Shown here: positions 14,749 through 16,966 of the stretch, piece after piece
Layout: the number at the start of each line of letters is the position of its first letter
Position numbering within the stretch: the stretch's first letter is position 1
NCBI GenBank assembly: GCA_900545995.1
Contig: URBM01000026.1
Coordinates: forward strand, 1 to 16,966
Source: an uncultured Collinsella sp.
Lineage (GTDB): Bacteria; Actinomycetota; Coriobacteriia; Coriobacteriales; Coriobacteriaceae
DNA: 16,966 nucleotides
Reading direction: 5' to 3'
Position numbers and translations under genes: made by a program
Notes under the pieces: model-generated
Seen by the model: the letters and a program-made list of their open reading frames with translations, nothing else
Database searches by the model: none
What the model was told of the DNA's origin: nothing

Positions 14749-16695
14749 GTGCGCGTGGCAGGTCACGACAACATTCCAACACTTGCCGAGCAGGTTTCGC
14801 GCGTTCCCACGCAACCCGGCTGCTACCTTTGGAAAGATGCCAAGGGTGATGTCATCTATGTGGGCAAGGCAAAAAACCTGCGTGCCCGTATGCGTCAATA
14901 CGTGACGCTGCAGGACGAGCGTCAAAAGATCCCGCTCATGATGCAGCTGGTGGCGAGTTTCGACTATATCGTGGTGGAGACCGAGCACGAGGCATTGGTG
15001 CTCGAGCGCAATCTGATTGGCCAGTACCATCCGTACTTTAACGTCGATCTCAAAGACGATAAAAGCTATCCCTTTATCGCCATTACCAAGAGCGACTTGT
15101 TTCCGGCTATTAAATACACGCGAGAGCGTCATAAACCGGGAACGCGCTATTTTGGCCCCTATACCGATAGCCGTGCGGCGCGTGAGACCATCGATACGCT
15201 ACGCAAGGTTATTCCTATTTGCTCGGCATCCTGTGCGGAATGGCGCAGCTGCCGCCGCATCGTCGAATCTCATAAGGGCGAAGAAGACATCGTCAATATG
15301 ATTTGCGCGCAAAACGGGCGTCCCTGCTTTGACTACCATGTCGCGCGCGGGCCGGGCGCATGCGTCGGCGCGATTTCCCCTGCCGACTATGCCAAGAACG
15401 TCAAACGTGTCGAACGTTTCTTGTCGGGCCATCGCAAGGATGTCGTTGACGAGCTTACGTCCGAGATGACGGAGGCAGCCGAGACGCTCGATTTTGAGCG
15501 TGCGGCGCGCGTCAAGCGTCGCCTGGAAGTCATTAGGGGCCTGGACGATCGCCAACAGGTCGTTTTTCCATCGAGCGTCGATATCGACGTCATCGGCTTC
15601 TATCGCGAAGAGACTATCTCTGCCGCCTGTGTCTTTGTCGTTCGCGAGGGCCGAACGGTTCGAACTTGTGAGTTCATCCTCGATAAAGGCCTGGATGTCG
15701 ACGAGGAAGAGCTTCAATCGGGCTTTCTTAAGCGCTATTACGACGAGACGGCTGATATTCCAGCCGAGATCAATCTCTCTGTCGAGCTTGAGGATGCCGA
15801 GGCGTTGGGGGAGTGGCTTGCGGGCAAGCGCGAACGCTCTTGCCATCTCCATAGGCCGCAGCGCGGCGAAAAGCACCGCCTGCTCGATATGGCTTCCAAA
15901 AATGCGCGCCATGCCCTCATGCGCTACATGATGCGCACGGGGTATGCTGACGATCGCACCAATCAAGCGCTCCTGGAGCTCGAAAGCGCGCTGGCGCTGC
16001 CTGCGCCGCCGTTGCGCATCGAGTGCTTCGATATCTCGACGTTGCACGGCACCTTTACCGTCGCTTCGATGGTGGTATTTACCAATGGCCGTGCCGACAA
16101 GGGCCAGTATCGTCGCTTTAAAATTCAGGCCGAATTGGACGAGGCGAACGACTTCGTATCGATGTCCGAGGTTCTGGGGCGTCGCTATGCTCCCGAGCGC
16201 ATGGCGGACGAGCGCTTTGGCTCGCGCCCCGATTTGCTCGTTGTCGATGGCGGCAAACCGCAATTGACCGCTGCAATTAAGCAACTTGAGGCGCTTGGCC
16301 TCGATATACCAGTTTGTGGCTTGGCAAAGGCCGATGAGGAAGTTTTCGTGCCGTGGGACGAGACCCCCGTCGTGCTGCCGACCGGCTCCGCTTCGCTTTA
16401 TCTGATCAAGCAGGTTCGCGATGAATCCCACCGATTTGCGATTACGTTCCATCGCGAGTTGCGCGATAAGGCTATGACGGTTTCGGTGCTTGACGACGTT
16501 CCGGGCGTGGGACCCACCAGAAAACGTGCCATTATGCGCCATTTTGGCTCGATGAAGCGTTTGCGCGCGGCAAGCGAGCAGGAGATTGCGGAAGTTCGAG
16601 GCGTTCCGGCCGATGTCGCCAAAGCGGTCCACGAGGCACTTGTTGCATGGAATGCCGAGCGCGCCCAGGCATCGGCCAGCCGTTCCGAAAACTAA
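14749..16695 (+). CDS. uvrC: UvrABC excinuclease subunit C
   Basis: UvrC is the nuclease of excision repair, cutting on both sides of the lesion in complex with UvrB. The 648-residue protein has an N-terminal GIY-YIG domain (GCYLWKD...VIYVGKAKNLRARMRQYV, 24-52) for the 3' incision, a UVR motif near 230-265 that binds UvrB, an RNase H-like domain with ECFDIS (D428) and VVDGG (D500) for the 5' incision, and C-terminal helix-hairpin-helix repeats near 580-640 (DVPGVGPTRKRAI). The cysteine cluster after the GIY-YIG domain is unusual: C158, C162, C168, C186, C193 and C205 are present, but the position two residues before PGAC that is normally Cys is Gly201, and there is an insertion of about 23 residues. 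The start is a GTG directly after the murJ TAG; a second GTG at 14755 is an alternative. There is no clear ribosome binding site, so translational coupling is likely. Confidence 0.97.
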   Translation: MRVAGHDNIPTLAEQVSRVPTQPGCYLWKDAKGDVIYVGKAKNLRARMRQYVTLQDERQKIPLMMQLVASFDYIVVETEHEALVLERNLIGQYHPYFNVDLKDDKSYPFIAITKSDLFPAIKYTRERHKPGTRYFGPYTDSRAARETIDTLRKVIPICSASCAEWRSCRRIVESHKGEEDIVNMICAQNGRPCFDYHVARGPGACVGAISPADYAKNVKRVERFLSGHRKDVVDELTSEMTEAAETLDFERAARVKRRLEVIRGLDDRQQVVFPSSVDIDVIGFYREETISAACVFVVREGRTVRTCEFILDKGLDVDEEELQSGFLKRYYDETADIPAEINLSVELEDAEALGEWLAGKRERSCHLHRPQRGEKHRLLDMASKNARHALMRYMMRTGYADDRTNQALLELESALALPAPPLRIECFDISTLHGTFTVASMVVFTNGRADKGQYRRFKIQAELDEANDFVSMSEVLGRRYAPERMADERFGSRPDLLVVDGGKPQLTAAIKQLEALGLDIPVCGLAKADEEVFVPWDETPVVLPTGSASLYLIKQVRDESHRFAITFHRELRDKAMTVSVLDDVPGVGPTRKRAIMRHFGSMKRLRAASEQEIAEVRGVPADVAKAVHEALVAWNAERAQASASRSEN

Positions 16696-16720
16696 ACGCG
16701 CTTCTAAACAACTGATATAC

Positions 16721-16750
16721 ATGATTGGCTGATTTTCAATCATTTATTTC
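16721..16750 (+). terminator. Weak hairpin after uvrC, possible terminator
   Basis: ATGATTG (16721-16727) pairs with CAATCAT (16737-16743) around a 9-nt loop. TTATTT follows. The stem is A+T-rich and only 7 bp, so it is weaker than the other terminators here, but it sits 25 nt after the uvrC stop. Confidence 0.4.
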
Positions 16751-16795
16751 GCGGCGATTACCTGCTGATTTCGGGTTTTATTAACGCTAAAACGT

Positions 16796-16828
16796 TTGAC
16801 TAGCCATGGTGAATAACCCTGCTATCCT
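16796..16828 (+). promoter_or_regulatory. Possible promoter for a gene beyond the window
   Basis: An extended -10, TGCTATCCT, lies at 16820-16828. TTGACT (16796-16801) is a good -35 hexamer, but at 21 nt it is too far away for a standard pair. In other Actinobacteria uvrC is followed by rapZ, yvcK and whiA, so a downstream gene on this strand is expected. The rest of 16696-16923 shows no convincing coding region. Confidence 0.3.
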
Positions 16829-16902
16829 GCGGGTTGACGAAGACTGATATCTCACCTCGTCGATACATACTGTCTGTCGAATCGTTTGTCAATGAATTCG
16901 GT

Positions 16903-16923
16903 GAACGGTAGTAAATACCGTTC
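16903..16923. repeat. Perfect 8-bp inverted repeat ending at the adapter junction
   Basis: GAACGGTA (16903-16910) and TACCGTTC (16916-16923) are exact reverse complements around GTAAA. The right arm ends on the last genomic base before the adapter. It may be a genuine stem-loop or a product of library construction. Confidence 0.6.
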
Positions 16924-16966
16924 CTGTCTCTTATACACATCTCCGAGCCCACGAGACATCTCAGGA
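16924..16966 (-). other. Nextera (Tn5) read-2 adapter with i7 index, not genomic
   Basis: CTGTCTCTTATACACATCT (16924-16942) is the reverse complement of the 19-bp Tn5 mosaic end, and CCGAGCCCACGAGAC (16943-16957) is the Nextera read-2 adapter. Positions 16958-16965 read ATCTCAGG, which from memory is i7 index N715. The final A fits the first base of the P7 tail. Confidence 0.98.

Noticed and set aside
15652..15665. CGAACGGTTCGAAC inside uvrC as an SOS box
   Set aside because: The half-sites are separated by 1 nt rather than 4, and it lies deep in coding sequence.
15199..16743. 514-codon open frame on the minus strand opposite uvrC
   Set aside because: It is a shadow of uvrC, with no recognisable domain and a start inside the post-uvrC hairpin region.
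16806..16847. 13-codon frame beginning MVNNPAIL after uvrC, as a leader peptide
   Set aside because: There is no ribosome binding site, no run of regulatory codons and no clear paired attenuator downstream. It also overlaps the possible promoter.
21..16942. 19-bp inverted repeats flanking the window, as if a composite transposon
   Set aside because: The repeats are the Tn5 mosaic end used in Nextera kits and are joined to kit adapter and index bases, so they are synthetic.

Overview
The window is an assembled piece of bacterial chromosome with sequencing-library adapter still attached at both ends. Bases 1-39 and 16924-16966 are Illumina Nextera (Tn5 tagmentation) adapter, including index bases, so biological sequence runs only from about 40 to 16923. 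The G+C-rich coding, the actinobacterial look of UvrA, UvrB and MurJ, and the gene order point to a Coriobacteriia host, most likely Collinsella or a close relative. That assignment is inferred from remembered family features, not from a search.

Layout. (1) 40-254: the 3' end of a lytic transglycosylase gene, cut by the contig end. (2) 306-2546 (+): uvrB, closed by a strong intrinsic terminator. (3) 2612-8734 (-): four leftward genes. In transcription order they are an LtaS/MdoB-type membrane sulfatase-fold enzyme, an Mrp/NBP35 P-loop ATPase, an HI0933-family flavoprotein whose GTG start directly follows the mrp stop, and a COG2509-type flavoprotein. A terminator-like hairpin separates the two flavoprotein genes. 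(4) 8735-8927: a divergent control region carrying a probable LexA/SOS box in front of uvrA. (5) 8928-16695 (+): uvrA, a hairpin, then a tight trio of ybaK-type Cys-tRNA(Pro) deacylase, murJ and uvrC, spaced 3 and 0 nt apart. (6) 16696-16923: non-coding DNA after uvrC with a weak hairpin, a possible promoter and an 8-bp inverted repeat at the adapter junction. No gene-free stretch exceeds 300 bases.

Biology. All three nucleotide-excision-repair proteins are encoded within about 16 kb: UvrA and UvrB find and verify the lesion, and UvrC makes both incisions. They are interleaved with envelope genes: the transglycosylase, the LtaS-like polymer synthase and the lipid II flippase MurJ. The leftward block adds an Fe-S carrier ATPase and two flavoproteins of unknown substrate.

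Most of this is ordinary core chromosome, and I see no phage, CRISPR array, insertion sequence or defence island. The points most worth a second look are MurJ's roughly 250-residue acidic N-terminal extension, with three copies of a [G/D]ETAV[F/Y]L motif that resembles a kinase/FHA phospho-threonine site; the altered Fe-S cysteine set and insertion in UvrC; the SOS-like site at uvrA; and the adapter sequence, which mimics transposon ends.
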